A DNA stretch of 64,000 nucleotides from JACCYU01 sp050740315 (GTDB lineage Bacteria > Pseudomonadota > Gammaproteobacteria > JACCYU01): the NCBI GenBank assembly GCA_050740315.1, contig JBOIDC010000009.1:4242-68241 (forward strand), written 5' to 3'. The position numbers and the translations under genes were made by a program. Shown piece by piece: positions 12,047 through 20,735 of this stretch. The notes beneath the pieces were generated by a model. That model saw nothing but the letters and a program-made list of their open reading frames with translations. It was not told the DNA's origin and made no database searches. The first letter of the stretch is position 1. Each line of letters begins with the position of its first letter.

Positions 12047-13216
12047 ATGCCAATGTTGTTTCTAAGAAAATTCTTGCTCGTTACGCTGACCTTGGTGTCG
12101 ATCGCGGCGGCTTCGGCCGGCGCGCAGACGCCGACCACGGCGCCCGCGCCGATCCCGTCGCCGCCCAGCTTCGATTCCAAAAGTTACATCATGATCGATT
12201 TCGACAGCGGCGCGGTGTTGGCCGAGCACAATCCGGACGAGCGCGTGGAGCCGGCCAGCATCACCAAGATCATAACCACTTATCTCGTCTACAAGGCGCT
12301 GGAGCAGGGGCAGATCAGCCTGGACGACGAGGTGCTGATCAGCGAAAAGGCCTGGCGCATGGGTGGCTCGAAGATGTTCGTCGAAGTCGGCGACCGGGTC
12401 ACGCTCAAACAGTTGCTCAAGGGCATCATTATCCAGTCGGGCAACGACGCGACCGTGGCCGTGGCCGAACATGTCGCGGGCACCGAACGCGCCTTTGCCG
12501 ATCTGATGAACGCCGAAGCCAAGCGGCTGGGCATGACCGGCACGCATTATGTCGATTCGACCGGCTGGCCGCATCCGGAGCAATACACCACCGCGCGTGA
12601 CATCGCCACCCTGGCGCAGGCGCTGATCCGCGATTTCCCCGAATATTACGCCGGTTACGCCGAGCGTGAATTCACGTTCAACGACATCAAGCAATACAAT
12701 CGCAATACGCTCCTGTTCCAGGACGATTCCGTAGACGGCCTGAAGACGGGCCATACCGAGTCGGCCGGTTATTGTCTGGTGGCCTCCGCCCTGCGGGAGG
12801 GCATGCGCCTGATCACAGTGGTGATGGGCACGCCCAGCGAGAAGGCGCGTGCCGCCAATACGCAGGCGCTGCTGAGTTACGGCTTCCGGTTTTTCGAGAC
12901 GCACAAGCTGTATTCCGCCGATGAGCCGCTGGCGACGCCGCGCGCCTGGAAGGGCGAAGCCGAAAACGTGCCGGTCGGTCTTGCGGAGGATCTGATCGTC
13001 ACGATTCCGCGCGATCGTTATGGCGGCTTGAGCGCGTCGCTGGATCTGAACGACCAGATCCTGGCGCCGGTGCAGCAGCACGAGGAGGTCGGACAGGTGA
13101 AGGTGCGCTTCGATGGCGAGCCGCTGCGCGAAGAACCGGTCATCGCGTTGCGGTCCGTGGACAAAGGCGGGCTCTGGCGTCAGGCCAAGGATACGGTTCT
13201 GATGTGGTTTCAGTAA
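12047..13216 (+). CDS. dacA: D-alanyl-D-alanine carboxypeptidase (PBP5/6 family)
   Basis: This enzyme trims the terminal D-Ala from peptidoglycan pentapeptides on the periplasmic face. Motifs are SITK (nucleophile serine), SGN in IIQSGNDA, and KTG in DGLKTGHTE. A signal peptide runs to about SAGAQT, and the C-terminal beta domain ends in an amphipathic segment (WRQAKDTVLMWF) that anchors the protein to the membrane. An ATG at 12011 is in frame, but a promoter-like TAGAAT at 12001-12006 would exclude it and the later ATG gives a normal signal peptide. The stop overlaps the dat start by one base. Confidence 0.95.
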   Translation: MPMLFLRKFLLVTLTLVSIAAASAGAQTPTTAPAPIPSPPSFDSKSYIMIDFDSGAVLAEHNPDERVEPASITKIITTYLVYKALEQGQISLDDEVLISEKAWRMGGSKMFVEVGDRVTLKQLLKGIIIQSGNDATVAVAEHVAGTERAFADLMNAEAKRLGMTGTHYVDSTGWPHPEQYTTARDIATLAQALIRDFPEYYAGYAEREFTFNDIKQYNRNTLLFQDDSVDGLKTGHTESAGYCLVASALREGMRLITVVMGTPSEKARAANTQALLSYGFRFFETHKLYSADEPLATPRAWKGEAENVPVGLAEDLIVTIPRDRYGGLSASLDLNDQILAPVQQHEEVGQVKVRFDGEPLREEPVIALRSVDKGGLWRQAKDTVLMWFQ

Positions 13217-14076
13217 TGACGCCATGCGTGTTTCTCAACGGCGAGTTCGTGCGTGCGGAAGCGGCGCAGGTGCCGGTGCTGGATCGTGGTTTTCTGTTCG
13301 GCGATGGCGTTTACGAGCTGATGCCGGTGTACGGCGGGCATCCGTTCCGCCTGGATGAACACCTGGCGCGGCTCGGGCGCAGCCTTGGCGAAGTACTCAT
13401 TCCGAATCCTTACGCGCCGGCGCGCTGGACTGAAATCCTGGGCGGGCTGATCGAGCGCGCGGGCGGCGGCGATCTGCTGGTGTACTGGCAGGTCACGCGG
13501 GGGGTTGCGCCGCGCGATCACGCGTTTCCGCGCGGCATCGAACCGACCGTGTTCGGCATGACCAGCGCGCTGCCCGGCGCCGTGCCGGAGCAGCTTGAAC
13601 GCGGCGTCAGGGCGGTGATCCGCCAGGACATCCGCTGGCAGCGCTGCGACATCAAGGCGATCAGCCTGCTGGGCAACGTGTTGCTGCGGCAGCAGGCAAT
13701 CGACGCCGGCGCGATCGAAGCCTTGCTCGTGCGGGACGGTTACGTAACGGAGGGTGCGGCGAGTAACGTGTTTGCCGTTATCGAGGATATCATCGTCACG
13801 CCGCCAAAAAGCGCCTCGCTGCTGCCGGGCGTCACGCGCGATCTCATTCTTCAACTGGCCACGGCCGACGGGCTCGCGTACGAGGAGGCGCAAATCAGCG
13901 AACGGGCATTGCGCGATGCGAGCGAAATCTGGATAACCAGCTCGTCTAAGGAAGTGTTGCCGGTCACGCGGCTGGACGATCGGCTAGTCGGTAATGGCGC
14001 GCCGGGCGAGCTTTGGCGGCGGGTCTATCGTTTGTTCCAGGATCACAAGGCGGTGTTCGCCGCCAGGGGGTGTTAA
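13216..14076 (+). CDS. dat: D-amino acid (D-alanine) transaminase
   Basis: A fold-type IV PLP enzyme that interconverts D-alanine and D-glutamate with their keto acids in the cytoplasm. The 286-residue product carries the PLP lysine K147 in CDIKAISLLGNV, the N-terminal FLFGDGVYE motif and the cofactor-phosphate loop near ITSSSKEVLPV. 4-amino-4-deoxychorismate lyases and branched-chain transaminases share the fold, but FLFGDGVYELMPVY and the neighbouring dacA favour D-alanine transaminase. It overlaps the dacA stop (TAATG) and abuts ybeD with no gap. Confidence 0.9.
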   Translation: MTPCVFLNGEFVRAEAAQVPVLDRGFLFGDGVYELMPVYGGHPFRLDEHLARLGRSLGEVLIPNPYAPARWTEILGGLIERAGGGDLLVYWQVTRGVAPRDHAFPRGIEPTVFGMTSALPGAVPEQLERGVRAVIRQDIRWQRCDIKAISLLGNVLLRQQAIDAGAIEALLVRDGYVTEGAASNVFAVIEDIIVTPPKSASLLPGVTRDLILQLATADGLAYEEAQISERALRDASEIWITSSSKEVLPVTRLDDRLVGNGAPGELWRRVYRLFQDHKAVFAARGC

Positions 14077-14352
14077 ATGTCCGAGGACGCCGCAAAGGAA
14101 TCGGCACTGAAATTTCCGTGCGATTTTCCCATCAAGGTGATGGGACGCGCCGGCGACGGCTTGCGTGAACGCGTAGTCGAAATTGTCGATCGCCATGTCC
14201 CGCAACTGCGCGCCGACGCCGTTACCAGTCGCCTGAGCCGCCACGGCAAATACGAGAGCATCACCGCCGTGGTGCCCGCCACCAGCCAGCAACAGCTGGA
14301 CGATATCTACCGCGAAATCAGCGCCTGCGAAGCGGTGATTATGGCGATCTGA
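14077..14352 (+). CDS. ybeD: YbeD family regulatory protein (DUF493)
   Basis: A 91-residue DUF493 protein with an ACT-like ferredoxin fold. It is conserved next to lipB in gammaproteobacteria, but its molecular role is not settled. The segment FPCDFPIKVMG and the tail YREISACEAVIMAI match the family. The ATG directly follows the dat stop and has a strong upstream CAGGGGG. Normally lipB follows at once; here a foreign-looking gene intervenes. Confidence 0.92.
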   Translation: MSEDAAKESALKFPCDFPIKVMGRAGDGLRERVVEIVDRHVPQLRADAVTSRLSRHGKYESITAVVPATSQQQLDDIYREISACEAVIMAI

Positions 14353-14379
14353 CGGGCGGCTGGGCCATTAGTGATAGCC

Positions 14380-15108
14380 ATGTGCCAGACTCCGGAGGAA
14401 GCGAAGCTGTTTGATCAAATCGTCGCAAAGATATACCTCAAACACGACCAGCTTGGGCACGTGCTGGGATGTAGTTTTCTTTACACATCACGAAAGACTT
14501 TTACGGGCGGAGCAAGAATCGTTTTTCTCGGAATCAACCCCGGTGGCGCCAAACGAGAATCAAATGTGGAAAGCGTCGAGCTGGGAAATGCCCATTACTC
14601 CGAGCTCTGGGACGATGGTGTGCGCCTTAGTAAATTGCAACTTCAAGTGTGTCGACTGTACAAAATAGTTGCACGTAAGCTATACCCGAACGATAGTTCG
14701 TTGCCGAATCGTCTGATGGACGAGGCTATCCAATCCAACTTCATTCCGTTTCGTTCGCACAAATCTGAAACACTTCACGAGCCTAAGAAATCAAGGTCGT
14801 TTGCGTGTGAATTATGGAAAGAAATCTTTTCTAATCTTTTCGCCAAGACTGCGCCGCGGGTAATTGTTTGGCACGGTGTCGAGGAATTCGATAGATATTC
14901 GAAGCAAATTTTACCTGGGTTCAGTTTCAATAAGGCACCAACTGGGTGGAAGAGGAGACCGTACCGATATGGAATCTGGCAGCATAATGGTCAACAAGTT
15001 TACGTACTGGGGCTTCCGCAGTTGTCACGGTACACCATCATCAGCAATCCGAAATGCGTGGCGGCGGTGGATACATTTACCGATCAGATCGCCAACGCAC
15101 TCCGTTGA
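14380..15108 (+). CDS. AT-rich accessory gene, possible uracil-DNA-glycosylase-like protein
   Basis: The 242-residue product carries IVFLGINPGG near residue 45, which resembles motif 1 of the uracil-DNA-glycosylase superfamily (GxNPG), and a C-terminal VLGLPQLSRY where the family has its HPS loop. The histidine of that loop is absent, so DNA-glycosylase activity is uncertain. Base composition is clearly different: one sampled 60-base line (14641-14700) is about 43% G+C in a window above 60%. It sits between ybeD and lipB, normally adjacent, so it is probably a recent insertion. No ribosome binding site is clear; a GTG at 14371 is an alternative start. Function is a guess from motif shape only. 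Confidence 0.55.
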   Translation: MCQTPEEAKLFDQIVAKIYLKHDQLGHVLGCSFLYTSRKTFTGGARIVFLGINPGGAKRESNVESVELGNAHYSELWDDGVRLSKLQLQVCRLYKIVARKLYPNDSSLPNRLMDEAIQSNFIPFRSHKSETLHEPKKSRSFACELWKEIFSNLFAKTAPRVIVWHGVEEFDRYSKQILPGFSFNKAPTGWKRRPYRYGIWQHNGQQVYVLGLPQLSRYTIISNPKCVAAVDTFTDQIANALR

Positions 15109-15160
15109 TTCTGCGTAAAAATAGCTATCTAAGCGCATCTGGTAGCTAAGCGACAGTCCT

Positions 15161-15823
15161 TTGTTTATTAAACATCTTGGCCATTGCGAGTACCTTCCGG
15201 TATGGCAGGCGATGCAGACCTTCACCACGCGGCGCGACGCCGAAACCACCGATGAATTATGGGTGGTCGAGCATCCACCGGTATTCACCCTCGGCTTGAA
15301 CGGCAAGCGCGAGCACGTGCTCGATCCCGGCGATATTCCGGTGGTGCAAAGCGATCGCGGTGGCCAGGTGACCTACCACGGGCCGGGACAGGTCGTGATC
15401 TATCTGCTGATCGATTTGAAACGCCGGAAGCTCGGCGCGCGCGACCTGGTCGACACCATCGAAACCGCGACCATCGCCTTTCTGGCCGAGCAGGGCATCG
15501 CGGCCTGCGCGCGTCCCGAGGCGCCCGGCGTCTACGTCGAAGGCAGGAAGATCGCCGCGCTGGGCTTGCGCATCCGGCGCGGGTGCAGCTATCACGGTCT
15601 CGCCTTCAATGTCGATATGGATCTTTCGCCCTTTACCCGCATCGACCCGTGCGGCTATGCGGGGCTCGAAGTCACCCAGCTCAAGCATTACGTTCGGGTC
15701 AGCGATCGCCGCGCCGTGGCGGGACACCTGTGCGGCCATCTGCTCGCGGGCCTGGGTTGCAATGAAGTTCCAATTGAGCAAATCGATTATGTCCTCGACT
15801 CCGCATCGCATCGTTCAGGGTGA
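15161..15823 (+). CDS. lipB: Octanoyl-[acyl-carrier protein] transferase LipB
   Basis: LipB moves octanoate from acyl carrier protein to lipoyl domains, the first step of lipoate synthesis. The 220-residue product has the RGGQVTYHGPGQ motif and the catalytic lysine/cysteine segments GRKIAALG and IDPCGY. The start is TTG; its position matches the family N-terminus (FIKHLG...PVWQAMQ). The end overlaps the start of lipA by 35 bases, so the two are translated together. The 52 bp upstream hold a small TAGCTA inverted pair but no clear promoter. Confidence 0.95.
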   Translation: MFIKHLGHCEYLPVWQAMQTFTTRRDAETTDELWVVEHPPVFTLGLNGKREHVLDPGDIPVVQSDRGGQVTYHGPGQVVIYLLIDLKRRKLGARDLVDTIETATIAFLAEQGIAACARPEAPGVYVEGRKIAALGLRIRRGCSYHGLAFNVDMDLSPFTRIDPCGYAGLEVTQLKHYVRVSDRRAVAGHLCGHLLAGLGCNEVPIEQIDYVLDSASHRSG

Positions 15824-16745
15824 AAAACTGCGGGGTGCGGCCAAGGTGGCCCGCATCCCGATCAAGATCGAGCCCACCGTGCGGCCCGCGCGCAAGCCGC
15901 CGTGGATACGCGCCAAATCGCCGGCCACCCCGGAGGTCGCGCGGCTCAAGCAGATCCTGCGCGACAACGCGCTGCACACGGTGTGCGAAGAAGCGGCGTG
16001 CCCCAACCTCGGTGAATGCTTCGGTCACGGCACGGCCACGTTCATGATCATGGGCGACATCTGCACGCGGCGCTGCCCGTTCTGCGACGTGGCGCACGGC
16101 CGCCCGAACCCGCTGGACGCAGACGAGCCGGCGCATCTGGCGCGCACGATCAAGGCCATGGGCCTGAACTACGTGGTGGTCACGTCCGTCGATCGCGACG
16201 ATCTGCGTGACGGCGGCGGCGCGCACTTCGCCGCGTGCATCAAAGCGGTGCGGGCGCTGAACCCCGCCACCCGCATCGAAATCCTGGTGCCGGATTTTCG
16301 CGGCCGCATGGACGTGGCGCTGAACATCATCGCCGAGGCACCGCCCGATGTGTTCAACCACAACCTGGAAACGGTGCCGCGGCTTTATCGACAGGCGCGA
16401 CCCGGCTCCGACTATCAGGGATCGCTGTCCCTGCTTGAACGATTCAAGGCCGCGCACCCGCGGGTGCCGACCAAGTCCGGGCTGATGCTGGGGCTGGGCG
16501 AGGAGATTGCAGAAGTCGAGCAGGTCATGCGCGACCTGCGCGCGCACGGCTGCAACATGCTGACTTTGGGCCAGTATCTGCAACCCAGCCGTTACCATTT
16601 GCCGGTCGCGCGCTTCGTGACGCCGCAGGAGTTCGAGCAATTGGGCGAAGCTGGCCGCCGCATGGGTTTTGCCCACGTCGCCAGCGGGCCGATGGTGCGG
16701 TCTTCGTATCATGCCGATCGGCAGGCCGCCGGGCTGACGGCTTAG
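15789..16745 (+). CDS. lipA: Lipoyl synthase LipA (radical SAM)
   Basis: LipA inserts two sulfurs into octanoyl groups on 2-oxoacid dehydrogenases and the glycine cleavage H protein. Both iron-sulfur ligand sets are present: Cys66, Cys71, Cys77 for the auxiliary cluster and Cys92, Cys96, Cys99 (CTRRCPFC) for the radical SAM cluster. The C-terminal serine motif appears in MVRSSYHAD. The chosen ATG lies inside lipB and gives a 318-residue protein of normal length. Confidence 0.96.
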   Translation: MSSTPHRIVQGEKLRGAAKVARIPIKIEPTVRPARKPPWIRAKSPATPEVARLKQILRDNALHTVCEEAACPNLGECFGHGTATFMIMGDICTRRCPFCDVAHGRPNPLDADEPAHLARTIKAMGLNYVVVTSVDRDDLRDGGGAHFAACIKAVRALNPATRIEILVPDFRGRMDVALNIIAEAPPDVFNHNLETVPRLYRQARPGSDYQGSLSLLERFKAAHPRVPTKSGLMLGLGEEIAEVEQVMRDLRAHGCNMLTLGQYLQPSRYHLPVARFVTPQEFEQLGEAGRRMGFAHVASGPMVRSSYHADRQAAGLTA

Positions 16746-16875
16746 GCCACGACAACGCGGTGCCTGGCCGGATTCGCGCCCTGCCTTCCCGTTGATCGTG
16801 GTTCGCACGTGCGAACGCTGCCGCGGATCGCGGGTCAATCAACAGAGTTCACCATCAAAGCACGAGCGCGAACGA

Positions 16876-17844
16876 ATGCGATCCATGCTGACAGCAGCGC
16901 TGGCGATCTTGCTGGCCTGGAATCCCGCGCCTGCCGACGCCGAGTTCGAGTCGCGCAGTTATGTCTTGCCCGATGGCGCGGGGCCGCACGACGTTGCGCC
17001 GTCTCCCGAGCCCGGCGGTGTGGTGTGGTATACGGCGCAAACCGCAGGCGCGCTCGGGCGGCTGGACCCGAACACCGGTGCCGTCAAGCACATTGCGTTG
17101 GGCGAAGGCTCCGCGCCGCATGGCGTGATCGTCGGGCCCGATGGCGCGCCGTGGATCACCGACGGCGGCCTCAACGCGATCGTGCGGGTCGATCCGCAAA
17201 CCCTGGGCGTGAAGCGTTTTCCGCTGCCGGAACAGACCGATTACGCGAATCTGAATACCGCGACCTTCGATAACCGTGGCGTGCTGTGGTTTACCGGTCA
17301 GGAGGGCATTTACGGTCGTTTCAATCCGGAGTCGGGCGAAATACAGGTTTACCAGGCGTCGCAAGGTTATGGGCCTTACGGCATAACCACCACGCCGGAT
17401 GGCGACGTGTACTACGCCTCGCTGGCCGGCAGCCACATCGCGAAGATCAACACCGCGACCGGCGAGGCGAAGGTGATCGAGCCGCCCACCGCGGAGCAGG
17501 GCGCGCGCCGCGTGTGGTCCGATTCGCGGGGTCGCATCTGGGTGAGCGAATGGAACTCGGGCCAGGTGAGCGTCTACGAGCCGGCGACGCAGAACTGGCG
17601 AAGCTGGCGTCTACCCGGCGAACGGCCGCAAGCCTATGCCGTGTACGTCGATAACGAGGATATCGTGTGGCTGAGCGATTTCGGCGCCAACGCGGTGGTG
17701 CGCTTTGATCCTGACACGCAAGAATTCGATGCATTCCCGAGCCCGCGGGAAGACGCCAGTGTCCGCCAGATCCTCGGTCGCGACGGGGAGATCTGGCTGC
17801 CCGAATCGGGCACGGACCGCCTCGTCGTATTGAAGACGCGATAA
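16876..17844 (+). CDS. Secreted virginiamycin B lyase-like beta-propeller
   Basis: The 322-residue product has a signal peptide (about 17 residues after the first ATG, ending near PAPADA) and repeated blades with motifs such as DGAPWITDGGLNAIVRVDP and WVSEWNSGQVSVYEP, as in the Vgb/streptogramin-lyase-like fold. True streptogramin lyases are cytoplasmic; the signal peptide and the chromosomal context argue for an envelope or periplasmic binding or sensor role instead. I would not call it an antibiotic resistance gene. A hairpin terminator follows the stop codon. Confidence 0.75.
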   Translation: MRSMLTAALAILLAWNPAPADAEFESRSYVLPDGAGPHDVAPSPEPGGVVWYTAQTAGALGRLDPNTGAVKHIALGEGSAPHGVIVGPDGAPWITDGGLNAIVRVDPQTLGVKRFPLPEQTDYANLNTATFDNRGVLWFTGQEGIYGRFNPESGEIQVYQASQGYGPYGITTTPDGDVYYASLAGSHIAKINTATGEAKVIEPPTAEQGARRVWSDSRGRIWVSEWNSGQVSVYEPATQNWRSWRLPGERPQAYAVYVDNEDIVWLSDFGANAVVRFDPDTQEFDAFPSPREDASVRQILGRDGEIWLPESGTDRLVVLKTR

Positions 17845-17862
17845 ATCGCACCCGCACCGCGA

Positions 17863-17897
17863 TGCAGCGCCGCCCGTGCCCGGCGGCGCCGCATTTT
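17863..17897 (+). terminator. Rho-independent terminator after the Vgb-like gene
   Basis: An 8-bp GCGCCGCC/GGCGGCGC stem with a 7-nt loop, extended by three more pairs after one mismatch, is followed directly by TTTT. It ends transcription of the propeller gene; the opposite strand lacks a T tract, so it would not serve the convergent aldo/keto reductase gene. Confidence 0.7.
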
Positions 17898-18009
17898 CCG
17901 CTGTATGGAATATAACTCTGACGTGAAGATCGCAAGCGGTCGTGATGATCTGCGCCGCGCGCCCTGGTCGGCGGCGGACGCACCTGTGTGCGCGGCTTCT
18001 CGTTCGCCG

Positions 18010-18999
18010 TCAGCGATTCACCATGCCCATCATGGCCTGCGGATAACGCAGGCCGGCGACCGCGCCATGCGGGGCGATTTCTTCGAGACGGCGCCGATCC
18101 TCGTCGGTCAGCTCGATATGCAGCGCCGCCACGTTCTGCTCCAGGTATTTGCGCCGCTTGGTGCCGGGAATGGGCACGATGTCATCGCCTTGCGCGAGCA
18201 CCCAGGCGATTGCCAGTTGCGCCGGCGTGCAGTCTTTCTTCCTGGCCAGTTCCTCCACGCGTGCGACCAGATCGAGATTGCGCTGGAAATTATCGCCCTG
18301 GAAGCGCGGCGACTGACGCCGGTAATCGTCTTCGGGCAAGCCCTCGAAGCTGCGAAGCTGGCCGGTGAGAAAGCCGCGGCTCAACGGGCTGTAGGCGACG
18401 AAGCCAATACCGAGCGCCCGGCAGGTATCCAGCACGCCGTCTTCCGGATCGCGCGTCCACAGCGAATATTCCGTCTGCAGCGCGGTGATCGGGTGCACCG
18501 CGTGCGCGCGTCGCAAGGTGTCGGCGCTCGCTTCGGACAGTCCGATGTACCTTATCTTGCCCGCGGACACCAGTTCCGCCATGGCGGCTACCGTGTCCTC
18601 GATGGGCGTGTCCGGATCGACTCTGTGCTGGTAATAGAGGTCGATGGTGTCCACGCCCAGCCGCTTGAGGCTGGCCTCGCAGGCCGCGCGTACGTAATCC
18701 GGTTTGCCGCTCACGCCCCTGAAGCTCGCGTCACGCGGATCGCGCACGATGCCGAACTTGGTCGCCAGCACCGCCTGGTCGCGGTGGCCAACGAGCGCGC
18801 GGCCCACCAGTTCTTCATTTACGAACGGGCCGTACATGTCCGCGGTGTCGAGCAGGTTGACGCCCAGCTCCAGCGCGCGGTGGATGGTCGCGATGGACTC
18901 ACGGTCGTCGCGTTCGCCGTAAAAATCCGACATGCCCATACAGCCCAGGCCAAGCGCGGAGACGCTCGGGCCCTCATTGCCAAGTTTGCGTCGTTGCAT
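18010..18999 (-). CDS. Aldo/keto reductase
   Basis: A 329-residue NADPH-dependent oxidoreductase with the TIM-barrel AKR fold. The catalytic tetrad is visible as Asp51, Tyr56 (DTADMYG), Lys81 (ATKFG) and His125 (YYQHR). The C-terminal IPGTKRRKYLEQN binds the NADPH phosphate. The start was placed at MQRRKLGNEG, which matches the family N-terminus; an upstream extension of 69 codons has no family resemblance. The substrate cannot be told from sequence. The gene is isolated and convergent with the propeller gene. Confidence 0.92.
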   Translation of the reverse strand: MQRRKLGNEGPSVSALGLGCMGMSDFYGERDDRESIATIHRALELGVNLLDTADMYGPFVNEELVGRALVGHRDQAVLATKFGIVRDPRDASFRGVSGKPDYVRAACEASLKRLGVDTIDLYYQHRVDPDTPIEDTVAAMAELVSAGKIRYIGLSEASADTLRRAHAVHPITALQTEYSLWTRDPEDGVLDTCRALGIGFVAYSPLSRGFLTGQLRSFEGLPEDDYRRQSPRFQGDNFQRNLDLVARVEELARKKDCTPAQLAIAWVLAQGDDIVPIPGTKRRKYLEQNVAALHIELTDEDRRRLEEIAPHGAVAGLRYPQAMMGMVNR

Positions 19000-19187
19000 G
19001 AAGCCTCCCGGGGAATGCGATTGCCGATGATTGCCGCGCGCGAGGGAAACACGCGCCACTTCGAAGTGGACAGACAACGCACCGGTTCGTTCGGCGCGCA
19101 GCGATTCGCCGAGCGGCGCTGAACGCGGACTTCCCACCGCGCTCGCGACTGGGTACAGTCTCGCTCGAATCACAATCGGCGGCATCC

Positions 19188-19919
19188 GTGACCCACCTGA
19201 TCGCATCGTTGCTACTGCCGCCCGCGGGCCCCCTGTTGCTGGTCGCGCTGGGCCTAGGCGTGCTGGGCGCGCTGCCGGTCGCGGGTTATGTGCTGGCCAC
19301 CGTCGGTATCGCGGCCTTGTATCTGCTGAGCACGCCGGCGGTGGCGCATCGCCTGGTCAGTTCGCTGGACTCGCGGTACGCGGTGTTGTCGGATATCCCG
19401 GCCGGCGCGCAGGCGATCATCGTGCTGGGCGGCGGCCGCAACCGGGACGCCGACGAATACGGTGGCGATACGGTCGAATACTTCACCCTGGAGCGGCTGC
19501 GCTACACCGCGCGCCTGCAGCGCGAGTCAGGTCTGCCGATTCTGGTCTCCGGCGGGCGCCTGTTCGGCGAGGCGCGCAGCGAGGCGTCGATGATGAAGGA
19601 GGCGCTGGAGCAGGATTTTCGGGTGCCCGTGGCATGGACCGAGAGCAAAAGTCGCGACACGTTCGAGAATGCGGTCTGTTGCGCGCAGGTGCTGGCGGAA
19701 CACAACATCAGCCATGCCTTGCTGGTGACCCACGGCTGGCACATGCCGCGCGCCGTGTGGTCATTTCAGCGCGCGGGGATGAAAGTAACGCCCGCCCCGA
19801 CCGCCTGCGATACGCCGCGGCGCGTCTACCGGATGCTGCCGGCCTATCGCGCGCTGTACATGGCCAGCAACGCGCTGTCGGAATATCTGGCGATGGCGTG
19901 GTACCGGCTTGCCCGCTGA
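19188..19919 (+). CDS. YdcF/ElyC-like DUF218 membrane protein
   Basis: A 243-residue protein with two N-terminal membrane helices followed by a DUF218 domain (IIVLGGGRNRDADE, ILVSGGRLFGEARSEA, TESKSRDTFENA, VTHGWHMPRA). In E. coli the related ElyC affects envelope integrity and lipid-carrier metabolism; the exact reaction is unknown. Start is GTG. It is convergent with and abuts the DUF302 gene, leaving no room for a terminator. Confidence 0.85.
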   Translation: MTHLIASLLLPPAGPLLLVALGLGVLGALPVAGYVLATVGIAALYLLSTPAVAHRLVSSLDSRYAVLSDIPAGAQAIIVLGGGRNRDADEYGGDTVEYFTLERLRYTARLQRESGLPILVSGGRLFGEARSEASMMKEALEQDFRVPVAWTESKSRDTFENAVCCAQVLAEHNISHALLVTHGWHMPRAVWSFQRAGMKVTPAPTACDTPRRVYRMLPAYRALYMASNALSEYLAMAWYRLAR

Positions 19920-20336
19920 CTACACCTCGCCGCGTTTGAGCGATCGTGCCGCGCGTTGCAGCCGCGTGCGCGCGTCGTCGGCGATTTCGCGCACGGCCGG
20001 ATTTGCATCCAGCCCGCCGACCTGCAGCAGCACGTGCGGATCGCCGATGCGCACCAGCGAACCGCCGCTGTCGGTGGCCTCGACCGTGACATTGCACGGC
20101 AACAGCACGCCGAGGCGCGCCTCGGCGGACAGCGCGCGATGCGCCAGGGGCGGATTGCAGGCGCCCAGAATCACGTAGGGACGAAACTCTTCGTTGAGTT
20201 TCTGTTTTAGGGTCGCCTTGACGTCGATGGTCGTCAGAATGCCGAAGCCCTCGGTCTTCAGCGCGGCGGTGACGGCCTCGACCGCGACGTCGTAGGGTTG
20301 CTCGAGTTCGATCTCGAAAGCCAGCGGTTCTGCCAT
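19920..20336 (-). CDS. DUF302 domain protein
   Basis: The 138-residue product fits the DUF302 family: an N-terminal (Y)DVAVEAVTAALKTEGFGILT segment and a central FRPYVILGACNPPLAHRAL. No signal peptide is visible, so it is probably cytoplasmic. The role of the family is not established. It follows dodecin by 22 bp on the same strand with its own AGGAGA ribosome binding site, so the two are likely co-transcribed. Confidence 0.85.
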   Translation of the reverse strand: MAEPLAFEIELEQPYDVAVEAVTAALKTEGFGILTTIDVKATLKQKLNEEFRPYVILGACNPPLAHRALSAEARLGVLLPCNVTVEATDSGGSLVRIGDPHVLLQVGGLDANPAVREIADDARTRLQRAARSLKRGEV

Positions 20337-20358
20337 GTTTGATCTCCTGCGGGAGTGA

Positions 20359-20568
20359 TTAATCGTTGAGCCGGAAGCCGACCTTGACCAGGACCTGCCA
20401 GTGCGCGATGCGCCCGTTTTCGATGTGGCCGCGTGTTTCCAGCACTTCGAACCAGTCTATGTGTTCCAGCGTCTTGGACGCGCGCGAGATGGCGTTCTGG
20501 ATCGCGTCGTCGGTGCTTTTGGTGGACGAGCCCGCCAGTTCGACCAGCTTGTATACGTGATCACTCAT
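20359..20568 (-). CDS. Dodecin (flavin-binding)
   Basis: A 69-residue dodecin, the small protein that forms 12-subunit shells storing FMN or riboflavin-type ligands. Family marks are VYKLVELAGSS, the central W of DWFEVLETRG that stacks on flavin, and WQVLVKVGFRL at the end. It has a good GGAGG site before the ATG. The following gene encodes a DUF302 protein. The 167 bp upstream toward the M14 gene show no other gene. Confidence 0.92.
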   Translation of the reverse strand: MSDHVYKLVELAGSSTKSTDDAIQNAISRASKTLEHIDWFEVLETRGHIENGRIAHWQVLVKVGFRLND

Positions 20569-20735
20569 GATGTCCTCCGGGATGTCGGGTTGCCGGGATC
20601 GGCGCCTGGCGCGTTATTTCGGTAGCAACATGTGTGGTTCGTGTCGCCGCGCAAGCTCGGTCAGCGCCAGCCATGAAAGGATAGCAAAAACCGAAGGCGA
20701 TCAGCGTACATCGACGCGGCGTCGGCCGGTAAATG

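Noticed and set aside
16876..17844. Streptogramin (virginiamycin B) resistance gene
   Set aside because: The fold matches but the product has a signal peptide and stands in a chromosomal housekeeping region; propeller proteins of this kind are mostly not resistance enzymes.
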